Of a stretch of DNA of 64,000 nt, positions 13,601-24,383 are shown in pieces. Position numbers and translations under genes: made by a program. Within the stretch, counting starts at the first letter, position 1, and every line of letters begins with the position of its first letter. The notes under the pieces were generated by a model. It made no database searches, was not told the origin of the DNA, and saw nothing but the letters and a program-made list of their open reading frames with translations. The stretch comes from Psettodes erumei. Lineage: Eukaryota; Chordata; Actinopteri; Pleuronectiformes; Psettodidae. The DNA lies in assembly GCA_016785225.1 (NCBI GenBank), contig JAFBJZ010000375.1:823501-887500 (forward strand), read 5' to 3'.

Positions 13601-16600
13601 CCAGGATTGGGAGAGTTGACTCTGGCAGACAGAATAAGTAAAGAAACGCAATCTGTCTATCTCATTCTGATCATTCAGTGACAGAAGGTAGGAAACCAGT
13701 GGTGCAGTTGTATTTGAATTTAAACAATTTCTAAATCAAAAGTATGCAACATTAATGATCAACAGTTGGGTCATCCATTGGGTCATCCATTTTCCTTTTT
13801 TCAAAATAAAATTTTTTCTAACCTGACATGACTAAGTCAGAGTTCATTATGAATTTAAAGAGCAGGTTAAGTAAACGCCAAAAGCTTCTTGAGTAATAAA
13901 TTAAACTCAAAACTATGACTTCATTTAATGGCCCTGATGCACTATAGGCCCTTAAAGCCCCCCCCCACTTCCCCAGTTAAAAGGAGTCTTTACAAGGTTA
14001 TAACAGTTCTTGTCAAACACATGCAAGTTGTCTAAATCATGGAAATTCTCAGTCATTAAGCCTGAGTCCAAAAAGCTCAAAACAAAAATAATGAATGACT
14101 TTCAACCAACAGGAATCAGCATTTCAGTTCAGAGTCCCAGGAAATCATTTAACTTCCCCCTTGGAACTTAGACCCCTCTCACCCTTCATGCAGGGCTGGG
14201 TGTGTTTCACATCATTATTAAACATCTTAAACATCCTAAGGGCATGCTTGAGATTAACTTATTCAGCTTTTTACTCTCTGAATACCCGTTTCCTTCCTAA
14301 GGCCTCACTGATCTTAGGGTTGATGGTGACTTCATTCTGTTGAACAGCGTTTCACTGTTGGTCCAGGTGTTCTGGTCTGGTCCAGGATCTGGTCTCCCTG
14401 TGCACTGATGAATTTAAGATCCAGGAGCAGGTTTTTGTTTGTGTGCAGATGATGTGGCCCCAATCAGCCCTCTTCAGAAATGACCTCTGAAGTCAAGTTG
14501 AGTATTAGGAGGCGGTATTTTTATTTTTTTGTTTTTTAAAGAATTGAATAAATAGTGTGTTTCTGTTCTGTGACAAGGATCAGATCACATCACTTACTGT
14601 CTTCCCTTTTGTCAGATGCATGCTCTATGTTGTGCCCACAGAAATCATGAAATATGCTGTAATGAAGCTGAATGATAATTATATATATATATACTGTATA
14701 TATGTGGACCTCAAATGTAAAGTTGATTTATAAGTGATTATTTTAAGGATTTTTTCTTTTCTGTTTCTTTATCTCATGTTCTCATCTCATCTACCTCCTT
14801 CCTGTTACTGAGTTCTGCACCTTTTGAGTTTTGTCTGCCTGGTATGTTGTTGCTGTCATTGTTGTTGTTGCTGTTGTCTGTTGGTGGCTTGGCGTCGACC
14901 CAGAGCTTCAGACTCCTTCAGTGATTCCAGGTGTCTGGAGCTGAGAGTTGCGAGCTAATTACAGCTTCACTCCTCAGCACCAGAGTTTTGTCATATTTTC
15001 ATCCTTTTTTATGACCTGCCTGGCCTCTGAAAGGCATCATTTAGTGTCCCGTCAAAACTTGTCACAGCATCTAGAACTGTAAGCAGCTCTGCTCCCCCGT
15101 GTCTCGACTGTCTGTCTTTGATGTTCGCCCCTCTGTCGGGGGTTTTCTCGCTGCTTTTTGTTTTTCTTTGGCTGATTGTTGGGAGCGGACACGGTGCTGT
15201 GAGGACGCTCCACTGTCTGTCAAATGAGATAGTTATGGCTGGTTTGTGGTTGGCTCCTGCTGATGGAGGCTCTTCCAGATGTTACTGTGGCCCCTGGATG
15301 TGGCCACAGAGATGAAGAGCCTCCTGCTCCTGCAGCTGCCACGTACAGAGAAAAGTTCAAATAATGTAAATTTAACATTAAACATTAACATTAAAATATT
15401 TTAAAAAGAGCTTGAGTTTCTGAAGTCCTGAGGTGGCATCTTAACCTCCTGAGACCTGACCTTTGATTTTGTATGCATTTTTAATTTTTACTAGGTATAT
15501 GGGATTTGTCGGACCTCAAAAAATTTAAATAGTAAAAATTGTAGACAGGAAGTAGTCTGTTAAGAAATATGATGTTGTCATACTGGGTATGTTTTACTGT
15601 GTGACATAAAAAAGTATGGAGTATTGCTTTCAGCATGTGTGTGTGTGTGTGTGTGCTTGCTGATAGAGGGGTTCTGTGGTTGGTTCTGGGAGGCACCACT
15701 GGTGTTGGCTAAGTTCCACAATGCTTTGTCTTTGTAAGAATTGAACCCAAGTTCACAGAACTAGCAATGAGCAATGAGTTTTTAATAAGTATCCCTGTAC
15801 TGTAGTTTCCATTGTTCTATTATGTGCATGAGGGTTAGGGTTAGTTAGCTAATGTCTCCATGCCAACAGCATAATTAATATTAGCATGTTTGTATGCTAA
15901 CATACTAAACTGCTTATTTAACATGCTCATTTTGTGTCCTCAGAGCGGGAGAAAACCCAGTGTGAGCTTCAAAGAGAGAGCGCCCAGGCTTCTGCATCCG
16001 CCTCCGGCTCAGGATTCTTCTCTTTCTTCCGCCCGCGGCCGGCCGTTGGTCAGTACGTCCCACAGTGCGATGAACATGGAGCCTACGAGCCCACGCAGTG
16101 CCACACCAGCATCGGACAATGCTGGTGTGTGGATGCCAGCGGTCAGGAGATCCCCAACACCCGCACTGGACCCGGCACCACTCCTCTATGTGAGCCCTCT
16201 ACCTCCTCTAAAACTGTGAAGCTAATTGGAAACACAGTGTACACTGAACTGAAATCTAACTAAAAAGAATGATGGAATAATATTTTCGTCCTTCACAGGT
16301 ATTAACCAGGTAGTGACTCCTGCTCCAGTGGGTCCAACACCACGGCCTGACATTCACCCTATCGCTCCGGGAACACACCTGCTGTTTGCGCAGAGCGGGA
16401 AAATCGAACATGTTCCTCTGGATGGATACAACATTAGGAAGGAGGAGGCCAAACCCCTGCTGCACATCCCGGTCAGACTTTAAAAGCTTTAGAAGTTAAA
16501 TGCTCTGTATTACTATCAAGCAGACGTGTGCACATGTATGCCATGTATACACAATTACCGACTATAACTGTGAAGATTTTTTTCTCTTCAGATGTAGCTA

Positions 16601-19600
16601 TGCTTCTGGTTTTTGTGCTAAGCTAGGCTAAACTAGGCACATTCAAACAAATGTTCAAATTTCGAATGGCAGGTTACAGCCCCCAAAGTTGCTCTGTAAA
16701 TTTTGAATTTTTGAACAGGTCATTGCAGTAATAGCATTTCATTTTTTCCCCCAAAAATGTTCAAATTTCAGATAAAAAGTGACAGAGTAATTGCTGAGAT
16801 CTTGGAACATGGAGACATAAATGACACTTTAACCGCAGATGGGTACATTTGGTCCTCATGTTTAAAGATGTTGAAGAACACACAGTCACTGTTGAATTTC
16901 ATGAATGTAGTTCAGCCACTTCACAGCGTTCCTGCCTCCACTGGAACAATTCTCTAATTGTTCTTCAGCAGATTTCAGCCTCAGAGCTCTTTTCTTCTTT
17001 TATGAAGTCCATAATTCATCAGTTATACAGCAGCGCTAATGTGTTGCAGCTGAACACGCTCTCCGTCAGTGTCTGCGTTTTCAAGCCAAAAAGGTCGCTG
17101 ACGCTCCTTCACTCTGGACAAAAGACTCTTTGAAAATGTCATCAGATGAATGAAACCGTCTGTCTCTGCCTGTGACTCTCTCTCAGGACCGGGTTGTGAT
17201 CGCCGTGGCCTACGACTGCATGGAGAAGATGGTCTACTGGACCGACATCACTGGGCCAGCGATCAGCAAGGCCAGTCTGAACGGAGGAGACTTCATCCCA
17301 GTCATCACTAAAGGTACTACACAAATCACAGCAGTGTACAGTGAAGAATGATGAAATGTGCACAACAGGCAAAGTGTAGTTATTTTCTACAGAGTTAGGT
17401 GGCAGCAGGAAACAGTTTAACTGTCAATAATTGTTAGTTATTCAAGTTTATTTGATCATCAAGTCTTACTACCATTAAAATCCAGGATTGAGAAATGCGA
17501 CACATTATTTTTAAAGGTGGATTAAACATCTAGTCAGTGTCAGTGACTGTCAAGTGAACAAGTTATTATCAATTTGAGTAATTTGAGTGCTTGATGCATA
17601 ACTTCTGTCCTCAGAGCTACAGAGTCCTGAAGGCATCGCCATTGACCACGTGTCTCGTCTCCTCTTCTGGACCGACTCCATGCGAGACACCGTGGAGGTG
17701 TCCAAGCTGGATGGCAGCCAGCGTCGAGTCCTGTTCGACACCGACCTGGTCAACCCTAGACCCATCGTCACCAACCCGGCATATGGGTGAGTCATAGAGG
17801 AATTAGTCTGAGGAACCTGACCGGTTTATATTTTTAATTTGTTAAAAATTTAATGAACTCAGATAGCAGCAGTGACACTTCTCTAACTGGTTTGGTTCTG
17901 TTGGTTTCAGGAGGCTGTATTGGGCAGACTGGAACAGAGATGGGCCTAAGATTGAGATGTCCAACATGGATGGGACAGACCGGACCGTCCTGGTGAAAGA
18001 CAACCTGGGGCTTCCCAACGGTTTGACCTTTGACCACGACAACCAGCAGCTGTGCTGGGCTGATGCAGGTGAGAAACGCCGGGTGGGAAAATGAATTGTC
18101 TTTGAGAGTGACTCCAGTCGGCTCTCCTCACCGCTGACTGCTCACCTGCTCCTCAGGAACTCGTATGGTGGAGTGCATGGACCCCCACCGGCAGCTGAGG
18201 AGGCAGATCGTTGACGGGATCCAGTATCCCTTCGGACTCGTCTCATTTGGAAGGAACCTTTATTACACTGACTGGAGGAGGTACAGGCTGACAAACACAC
18301 AGTGCAACAGACAAATATGAAACTCTTCAAACCTTTAAGTCACCTTTCCATGAAAAGGCTCAACGACTGAGTGAATTTTAAATAAACAGTGTAACTGTGC
18401 TGTAAATGCTGCTATTTTGAGCTCTGGTGTTTGACTGTAACTGTCACATAATGGCCTTAAGTGGGTTTTAAGATCGTGTTAATTTGACATTAAACAGAAT
18501 TCACTGTGTGGTCCATGTTAAGTGTGTATATAATTTACTTTCTGGGGCATTTTTACAGGGAGGCAGTGGTCGCTGTGGACCGCCACTCTGAGAAAGAGAC
18601 GGAAGAGTTCCTGCCACAAAAACGCTCTCGGCTGTACGGCATCACCACGACCCCAACACAGTGTCCACAAGGTACGAGTCACCTGAGTTCATCCTTCAGT
18701 CAGCCCAGTCAGAGAACAAGAAAATTATAAAGGAGAGAAATCAAGGAAATCAAGGAGATAATTAATCATTAGACATGTGGGAAGAAACTTGCAAAGCTTT
18801 GGAAAATTTAATAGAATTGTTCAAAATTTTGGGAGAAGCACTTTTGTTCATTCTTTCTGTGACTGAGATGATCATGTAGAAAGAAAGATTTATCATTATT
18901 TACTGTTCGGCTGGGGCATAACAGAAAATGAATGTGTCTAACGAATAATTACATTTTCACTTAATAAACTTTACATCCACCTGGCCCAATAAAAAGATGA
19001 TAATGATTCTAAACAAATATTGATCAGAGCAATAACAGACTCTATGTGATGGTCCAGTTTTGTTTGCGTTTCAGCTTTTCCCCCTCCCCTTTTGTTCCTT
19101 GGCACAGAGTGAAGTGGGAGCCGGGTTTTTATAGCAGCAGGGTGATTGCTTGGTGATGTAGATCAGGTGTGTCTCGTGTGCGTGTTGGAGACCAGCCACG
19201 CCACCTGCCACAGCCTGAGAACAGGAAGAAACAAAAGGGGAGGGGGAAAGCCGAAAAGCAAACAAAATCAGACCATCACAATCTAAGCAGCGTGTAATAG
19301 CAACACTATAGTTTATAACCTGTAAGTTTGGTAATGTGTTATGTTAGCAGTATTACTATTGATAAAGCATGCTACGATCACAGCAGCCGCAGCTCCTGCC
19401 GTACCGGTGTTAACACCAGGACTCTGGCGGCTCACAGCTCTGTGGAGTCTCCGTTAGAAGGGAGTGGTTTAATGCATGGGAGTACAGATGTGCTCCATGA
19501 GTGTAGTAATTGATTCCAGACTGGTGCAGCAAGTGAATGGATGCAAGCGTGGGAACTCTGGGTAAAAAGACCTCAGGGAAACCAGCTGTGGACATGGAGA

Positions 19601-20510
19601 CTCACATCTGGCTCTGCGCCCTGTACTATACCACAGGCAGTGATGAGAAACAGCTCCACTCTGTCCACCTGCTGCTTTCTCTGTTACACTCACACTGCGT
19701 CACCAGTGGTCCGATCTGTTACAAAGATGTTTTAATGTAGAGGACAGCCTCGTAGAGCTGTTTGGAGAGTTTTTCTGAAATAATGCCACTCTTTTCTGAC
19801 AGTTTAGTGAATTCTTTCAAAGTGCTTCAGCAAAAAAGAACGGGTCCTCCTTAAAGTTCTGTAATTATCAAACTCCTAATAATTACTCTTAAAAAAGATT
19901 TAATTGCAAGGATTTAAAAAACATGTAGGTGTCAGACTATATCTCTCATTGGCTATTTCTTCTTTGAACAGACATGCAATCACACAAGAGCCATGGACCA
20001 AGATCTTTTTGGCTCTTAAGTTGTTGTGTGTGAGAATTTATGAGTGTAATTCTTAGCACTTAAATGAAGTCCAGCTCTGGACTGGATCCAAATCTTCTCA
20101 GCACCTCATTTAATGTTCTGTAAAAAAGTTTTCTTATCCACACATATCGTAAAACATGCATTCACTAATTGATTGCTTTGTAAAACTAATTGTCCTTAAC
20201 ATGTCAGAAATATATGAAGTAGGATCTTTTTAGACACTAATATTACTGCTATATAACTGTTTCCTCATCAGCTTTTATCCTTTTTTTTGTTGTGGAGGTT
20301 GATGGACTTTCATAGAAAAGCCTTTAATGATTCTTGCAGCATGCTCTCACATGCTTTGACTTACCAAGTTTAAAGTAGCAGCCTTGGTGGTAATGACTTC
20401 CCATCTCTTCCTTGTCAGCCTACAACTACTGCTCCAACAATGGCGGCTGTTCTCACCTGTGCCTGCCAGCGGCTCGGTGGTTTCACCTGCCGCTGCCCGG
20501 ATGCTGCTGA
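6458..20510 (+). CDS. nid1: Nidogen-1 (entactin), partial at 5' end, 19 visible exons
   Basis: Nidogen-1 is a secreted basement-membrane glycoprotein that links laminin gamma-1 to collagen IV and perlecan. Exons: 6458-6760, 7072-7298, 7627-8378, 8546-8686, 8885-9136, 9386-9586, 9680-9913, 11203-11340, 11759-11887, 12322-12465, 12981-13109, 15944-16189, 16299-16471, 17187-17313, 17615-17786, 17911-18068, 18157-18280, 18559-18671, 20419-20510. All introns are GT-AG and the phases join without a break until the last exon. Domain order is NIDO, acidic linker, EGF1, G2, EGF2-5, a single thyroglobulin type-1 module, YWTD repeats and EGF6. A single Tg module matches nidogen-1; nidogen-2 has two. The signal-peptide exon is missing, so about 1284 codons are visible. 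The last exon appears frameshifted. Whether this is the teleost a or b paralogue cannot be told. Convergent with tbce. Confidence 0.93.
7680..8378 (+). other. nid1: nid1 acidic, Pro/Tyr/Glu-rich linker with tandem repeats
   Basis: The rest of the large exon 7627-8378 encodes a low-complexity linker between NIDO and EGF1, rich in Pro, Glu, Tyr and Thr. At 8151-8300 an imperfect unit of about 30 residues is repeated, with core SPVQPRYPEPD followed by VQPxYxNPEP. The linker ends in PQIVVVDEDEDLDVN, which aligns with the human acidic PQVIDVDEVEE segment. In mammals this flexible region is protease sensitive; the fish repeat sequence itself is not conserved with human as far as I can recall. Confidence 0.8.
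8546..8686 (+). other. nid1: nid1 EGF-like module 1
   Basis: A single exon encodes one six-cysteine EGF-like module, beginning at TCAHNRHRCS and ending CVAEG. It matches human TCANNRHQCS and has the unusual CC pair (YCCHC) that human nidogen-1 also has. It starts with a codon split across the preceding intron (G|TA, Val). Confidence 0.92.
8885..9913 (+). other. nid1: nid1 G2F beta-barrel domain (four exons)
   Basis: Exons 8885-9136, 9386-9586 and 9680-9913 encode the GFP-like G2 beta-barrel, which in mammals binds perlecan and collagen IV. Diagnostic stretches are LHSYVVANDGRAYVAIS, FSRQAEVIF, GIDEHDHL, SYQWRQTITFQ and QQLSVDQIFV, each nearly identical to human nidogen-1. All junctions keep the frame. 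The exon count is three in this span, with the EGF1 exon immediately upstream completing the G2 fragment. Confidence 0.93.
11203..13109 (+). other. nid1: nid1 EGF-like modules 2-5, one exon each
   Basis: Four exons of 138, 129, 144 and 129 nt each encode one EGF module with identical phase, the usual arrangement for exon-shuffled EGF units. EGF3 (11759-11887) and EGF5 (12981-13109) begin DLDEC and DVDEC and contain CNNQPGTFRCEC and CSNTPGSYACQC, the calcium-binding EGF signature including the hydroxylatable Asn. EGF2 starts NPCFTGRHGCD and EGF4 starts DHCQRGSHDCD. The number and order match human nidogen-1. Confidence 0.93.
15440..15725. repeat. Probable teleost dispersed repeat
   Basis: The segment opens with CTCCTGAGACCTGA and continues with GCATTTTTAATTTTTACTAG. 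I recognise this style of sequence from a dispersed repeat that is common in fish genomes. It contains the (TG)n tract at 15636-15655. No coding potential or terminal repeat is seen, and the edges are approximate. Confidence 0.35.
15636..15655. repeat. (TG)10 microsatellite
   Basis: Perfect dinucleotide tract in the nid1 intron between the EGF5 and Tg exons. Confidence 0.95.
15944..16189 (+). other. nid1: nid1 thyroglobulin type-1 module
   Basis: A single 246-nt exon encodes the Tg type-1 module: TQCELQRE at the start, PQCDEHGAYEPTQCH in the middle and the diagnostic CWCVD motif at about 16120. The final Cys is completed by the next exon (T|GT). A SASASGSGFFSFF insert between the first and second Cys is longer than a minimal Tg module, comparable to the human loop. 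Confidence 0.93.
16299..18671 (+). other. nid1: nid1 YWTD (LDLR class B) beta-propeller exons
   Basis: Exons 16299-16471, 17187-17313, 17615-17786, 17911-18068, 18157-18280 and 18559-18671 encode the G3 six-bladed propeller, which binds laminin gamma-1 in mammals. Blade motifs seen in order are MVYWTDI, LLFWTDSM, RLYWADWNRD, QLCWADAG and LYYTDWRR, ending in SRLYGITT, as in human nidogen-1. The lead-in GTHLLFAQSGKIEHVPL is almost identical to human. All joins keep frame. Confidence 0.93.
19045..19280. mobile_element. MITE-like element with ~55-bp terminal inverted repeats
   Basis: The left arm 19045-19100 and the right arm 19226-19280 are imperfect reverse complements beginning TGTGATGGTC and ending GACCATCACA. 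Both carry a GGGGAGGGGGAAA-type block and a GCTTTTC/GAAAAGC block. The interior is about 125 bp with no open frame. It lies in the nid1 intron before the last exon. No convincing target-site duplication is visible, so the superfamily is not assigned. Confidence 0.72.
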
Positions 20511-20538
20511 CGGTCGATGTGAGGACAGCAACTTGTGA
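20419..20538 (+). pseudogene. nid1: nid1 terminal EGF exon with apparent one-base frameshift
   Basis: The exon enters in frame as YNYCSNNGGCSHLCLPA, matching human HNYCSVNNGGCTHLCLA. It then runs out of frame to a stop at 20508-20510. Dropping one base near 20469-20473 restores GGFTCRCPDAADG and a stop at 20536-20538, and gives exactly the eight residues between the third and fourth Cys seen in human. Only this exon is affected; the upstream gene is intact. Sequencing or assembly error is the simplest cause, with a real allele or altered C-terminus as alternatives. I type it as a broken exon, not as a pseudogene of the whole locus. Confidence 0.75.
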
Positions 20539-23027
20539 ATTTGCAGAGTGACAGAAACGCTCCCTCTGTTAAAAGAGAAGAAAAAAAACACACACTTAAC
20601 TGAATTTTCTACTTTTCTTACTTGAATTGAACATTTCATTTTCGATTTGTACTTTATGTGTTTTGGGCCCTTGAAAGCTGTTCAGACCTCACTGTATATA
20701 TGATGTCACACTACAGGTGAGACAGTTGGCTTTCTTTCTTCCCGTTACTGCTGAATTCAGAATTGATGTGTTTGTGCAGCACCTATTCATATTTTGATCC
20801 CCGGTGGAAGAGTTTTATTCCAAAATGAGGAAAAGAACAAAGTGACTAAATCTGACACAAATACAGAGATTAATTTTAAAGATAATTGAAAGCAATGCGA
20901 CTGTCCACATAATTATTATTTGAAAAGGTACTGAATGACTTTAGTATTTTAATGTAAATTTCTTACAGATGTAGTCCGAAGGATATGAGAGAAACCATCA
21001 GATGAAAATGAAAGTTTTGCTTTGGATAGAAGAATCTTGAAATCATTGATTTGTTTCGCAGTTTAAAAATGAAGAATCTCACCAGGATTTCCTGGCTTGA
21101 CAACAACTCCACACAATGTCTCGTTGACAGTTTTGAGTTCTCGAAGTTCACCCAACAAATACTGAGTGAAGGCTTTTGAGATCTGATAAAAAACAGACTG
21201 ATTGTCTGAGTAACTTGTGCAAATTTTCAAGTGAGTTACACCCACTTAAATTCATTCTGTTGCTGTGATGTCACCTGTGGCCTAAATGGTAATCAAATGT
21301 GATTCAAGTATTAATTAAGCGTGGTCCTGCAGTCACCCAAAACTTGCTTGTACACGTCTGAGTTCAGACAGTGTGACACAAATTCCATGCCATTTCATTG
21401 GATGGTAATCTGATTGGTTATATGCTCATCTGCACACCTCTAAAACTTCTTTTAGTTTTTATTTAAACTGCAATTACATCACAGTAAAACTAGGGAGATT
21501 AATTAAACTGAATAAAGTTTCTCATTGGTAAATAAAAAATAAATTATTCAATATTTTAGCATCATATATGAGAAAATTAGAGTAGTGTAGAGTAGTAATT
21601 ATTTGTTCTTAATCAAAACTGCATTTTGGAAGTGGACCAATAATGACACCAAAATGAGACAGCGACAGATCCTATGGTGGTGTAAGAGAAAGGGCGATAA
21701 AAACGTTTTCATACTTACAAGGTTTATTCTATTGTTTGTGATAAAAGTCACTTGTAAATAATTACTTGATATGCATATGGTTTTAAATGGTGCTGATATT
21801 AACCTACCTGAAGTGAAGAAACAACAACTGTCATGTTTTCAAAGATATGTTTGTAATCCTCAAATATGGAAGTTTATTAATATCAATATTAAAATGAAAC
21901 CATTCAAACCAGTTGAATCAGTTGAACCTCTGAAACATTTTCAATTATTATTAAAAACGCATTAGAAATCTGGGCATATTTCAAATTCAAATGCATGTAT
22001 GGTTTTATTTTATGAAAATTGAAAATTTGACAATGTCATAGATCATTCAATACAAATTAAATAGTTTAATTTAATTGAGTTATTTTCCATTTTAATATTG
22101 CCATACTTCCATACTTTTCTACCTATGACTAAACTCTTAAGGGGTTAAGAGGTTTTAAAACATGATAAATAAATCAATATTTGTTTTTTGTATTAACTAT
22201 CCTGTGTGCAAAAGATTTAAATGTAAGGACATTATTGCTTAATGATTGTTACAGATACATTATCTTAACAGGACAATGTTCCAGGACATTTTTACTGAAA
22301 TGTTTCCAATATTCACAAGAAATTTGGGGAAATTTTTCTGTTTGTAAGTGCTTAATCATGGGGCTGACATTTTTGGTTGTGTCACGCACCTTGTGAAACA
22401 GGTAAAAATGATCTTATATGCTTTACAGCAGCATGAGAAAACAGTGAATCCCAGGTTTTAATGTGTTAAATGTAAAAGCATGTACTGTTGGACATTTTTC
22501 AGAATTTCCTGTCAATCTATAGACAAAATGATTAATCAGTTATTTAATTAATTGCAATCATTAGGTTCCACCCTGTAATGATGACATCATAGGCATCATT
22601 ACAAGAAAGGGTTGTTGGTAAAGTCAAGAGCAGGTTAGCTTTAAGCTGGCTTTGGGAAACTCAGCTCAGGATATTTTTTTTCTTTTTGTTTTTTTTAATA
22701 GCTTGAAACTCATCAGGGAAGATCGGTCGACAGCAGCATGCACAACTGCAAAAGAGCAGCACATCGCTGACCATTGCGAATAATGAGATGTTAATTTTAA
22801 TAGCTTTTCTTAAATTTACTGGTGGTAAGGCAAAAAGTTGTGCCTTATGCAAAAACCCATTTCTGAACATTCTTTCTGACCATTTCTCATAGATGGAGTA
22901 AATAGTAAAAGAAACTTAATTTGTAATTGTCTTACAACCCTGTCAGCTGATTTTATGTGACGTTGAGTTCTGTATCTCTGTACTGAACATCAGCCAAAGA
23001 GGGAACTTTAATGGCCTGTACAACCTC

Positions 23028-23033
23028 AATAAA
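23028..23033 (+). terminator. Candidate nid1 polyadenylation signal
   Basis: Canonical AATAAA about 2.5 kb after the nid1 stop, followed within 15 bases by a TTTTATTTAAT stretch and GT-rich sequence. An earlier AATAAA at 21511 is an alternative. Position alone supports it. Confidence 0.3.
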
Positions 23034-23075
23034 AACAACTTTTATTTAATACATCAATCTGCTGTGGTTTTGGGC

Positions 23076-23327
23076 TCTCCAGGTCAAACAGAGGCAAGAA
23101 ATTATCCTTGTGTTAGTTGGTTTTCAATAATAGGGGAAAGCGGGGTAAGAGGTAAGAAATCATTTCATGAGGAATTTCTTGAATTGCTCTTAATCTGGTC
23201 CCTCACCTGGGACAACTTTGGTTTGGGAGACCCTAACAGGGGCCGACACCCCTGATAACACAGCTCCCAGGATCACCAGGACACAAAACCCACACCACGT
23301 TAAGGTGGCAATTCATTGGAGGGAAAT
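23076..23327. mobile_element. Teleost LINE-like retrotransposon fragment
   Basis: The sequence contains CACCTGGGACAACTTTGG, GGGAGACCCTAACAGGGG, CAGCTCCCAGGATCA and CCACGTTAAGGTGGCA in that order. This order matches a non-LTR retrotransposon terminal segment that I recall as highly repeated in fish genomes. No reverse-transcriptase frame is present in the fragment. The family name is not assigned. Confidence 0.5.
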
Positions 23328-24383
23328 AAAACACTAAGACATACAAACACTGGACGGATGTATCACTGAGAAGTGTTAGGTTTTCAGCTGGATTTTATTT
23401 TAAGTTGTGTTCCCTGCAGCAAGAAGACCCTGACTGTAAAACCTGCAACATACAAATACTCAAGCAGTGTACTTTGGTTCCATTTTGATCTATGTTACAT
23501 TTCAAGGGAAATGTTACACATGTTACTCCACTACATTTATCTGACAGTTTCAGGTACAAGGAGCTGGAACAATTAGTGACTTCGTTGACATATTAGCAGC
23601 AGTTTTACATTATTTCATGTAAAAATGCCAATATTTACATGTGCACATTTCTACTTAATTAGTAAAATCTTCAGTACATGACTTACGTACTTACTGCTTG
23701 TAATAAAGTATTCCAACACCACTGGACGATGTTCATCTTCTCATAACTAAAGCAAACACTCAAGCTGCTGACCATAAACTACATTTCTTTAAGAATTTTA
23801 CTGTCCACAGCCCCAACTATAATCAGAGGCCAACATGTAGATAAGTTTAGCAGTGTAGAATTAATTAAGCATTACTAAATAAAAAAAACACATATCTGTG
23901 GCAAAATATTCTAAACTCAGCGTTAATTTAAATGCTTATTCCAGAGCTTTTGACTATATCTCATGGTCTTGTTTAGCAAAGGGAACTTGATAAAGGTGGG
24001 GACTCAGCTATTGAGCCAAGGAAGTCTTCTTTCTTTTTTTTTTGGACTGGATTATTTGAAATGACCGGAATCTGACAAATACACCTGTAGATTTCAGTCG
24101 GTGATTCTGTGATGACTGTAAAGTCAGGTGTATCCATACCTTATTCTGAATGGTGACTACACAAAACAATGTGTCAACAGATCCGGTCTAAGCATGACTG
24201 TAAGAATAAGTCACGATGTAGATCCACCTCCAGGTGTGAGTCTGTGTGTGTCCTCTCCAACAGAGACAGTGACAGAAAGTGTCCACAGGAATGCTGTATC
24301 ACAGTCTAACACAGTGGAAGTCCTGTTAGCTTCTGTACTTTCTCTGCTGTGAACCAGACTCGTTCTTCACTTCCTGGTCCGGG

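Larger units (their letters stand above)
13110..15943 (+). other. nid1 long intron between EGF5 and the Tg module
   Basis: A 2.8-kb intron bounded by CAG|GTGAGT and CCTCAG|AGCGG. I see no exon in it. It holds a short AT run near 14673-14702, a poly-C tract near 13958, a (TG)n at 15636-15655 and a likely dispersed repeat at 15440-15725. Confidence 0.75.
20539..24383. other. nid1 3' region and nid1/tbce convergent spacer
   Basis: No exon is seen between the two convergent stop codons. AATAAA hexamers on the + strand at 21511-21516 and 23028-23033 are candidate nid1 polyadenylation signals; the second is followed by a T-rich stretch. A TTTTATTTT at about 23393 could serve tbce on the - strand. 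A LINE-like repeat fragment lies at 23076-23327. UTR limits cannot be set without transcripts. Confidence 0.5.

Noticed and set aside
15830..15850. GGGTTAGGGTTAG telomere-like repeat
   Set aside because: Only two units, expected by chance or as a small interstitial motif.
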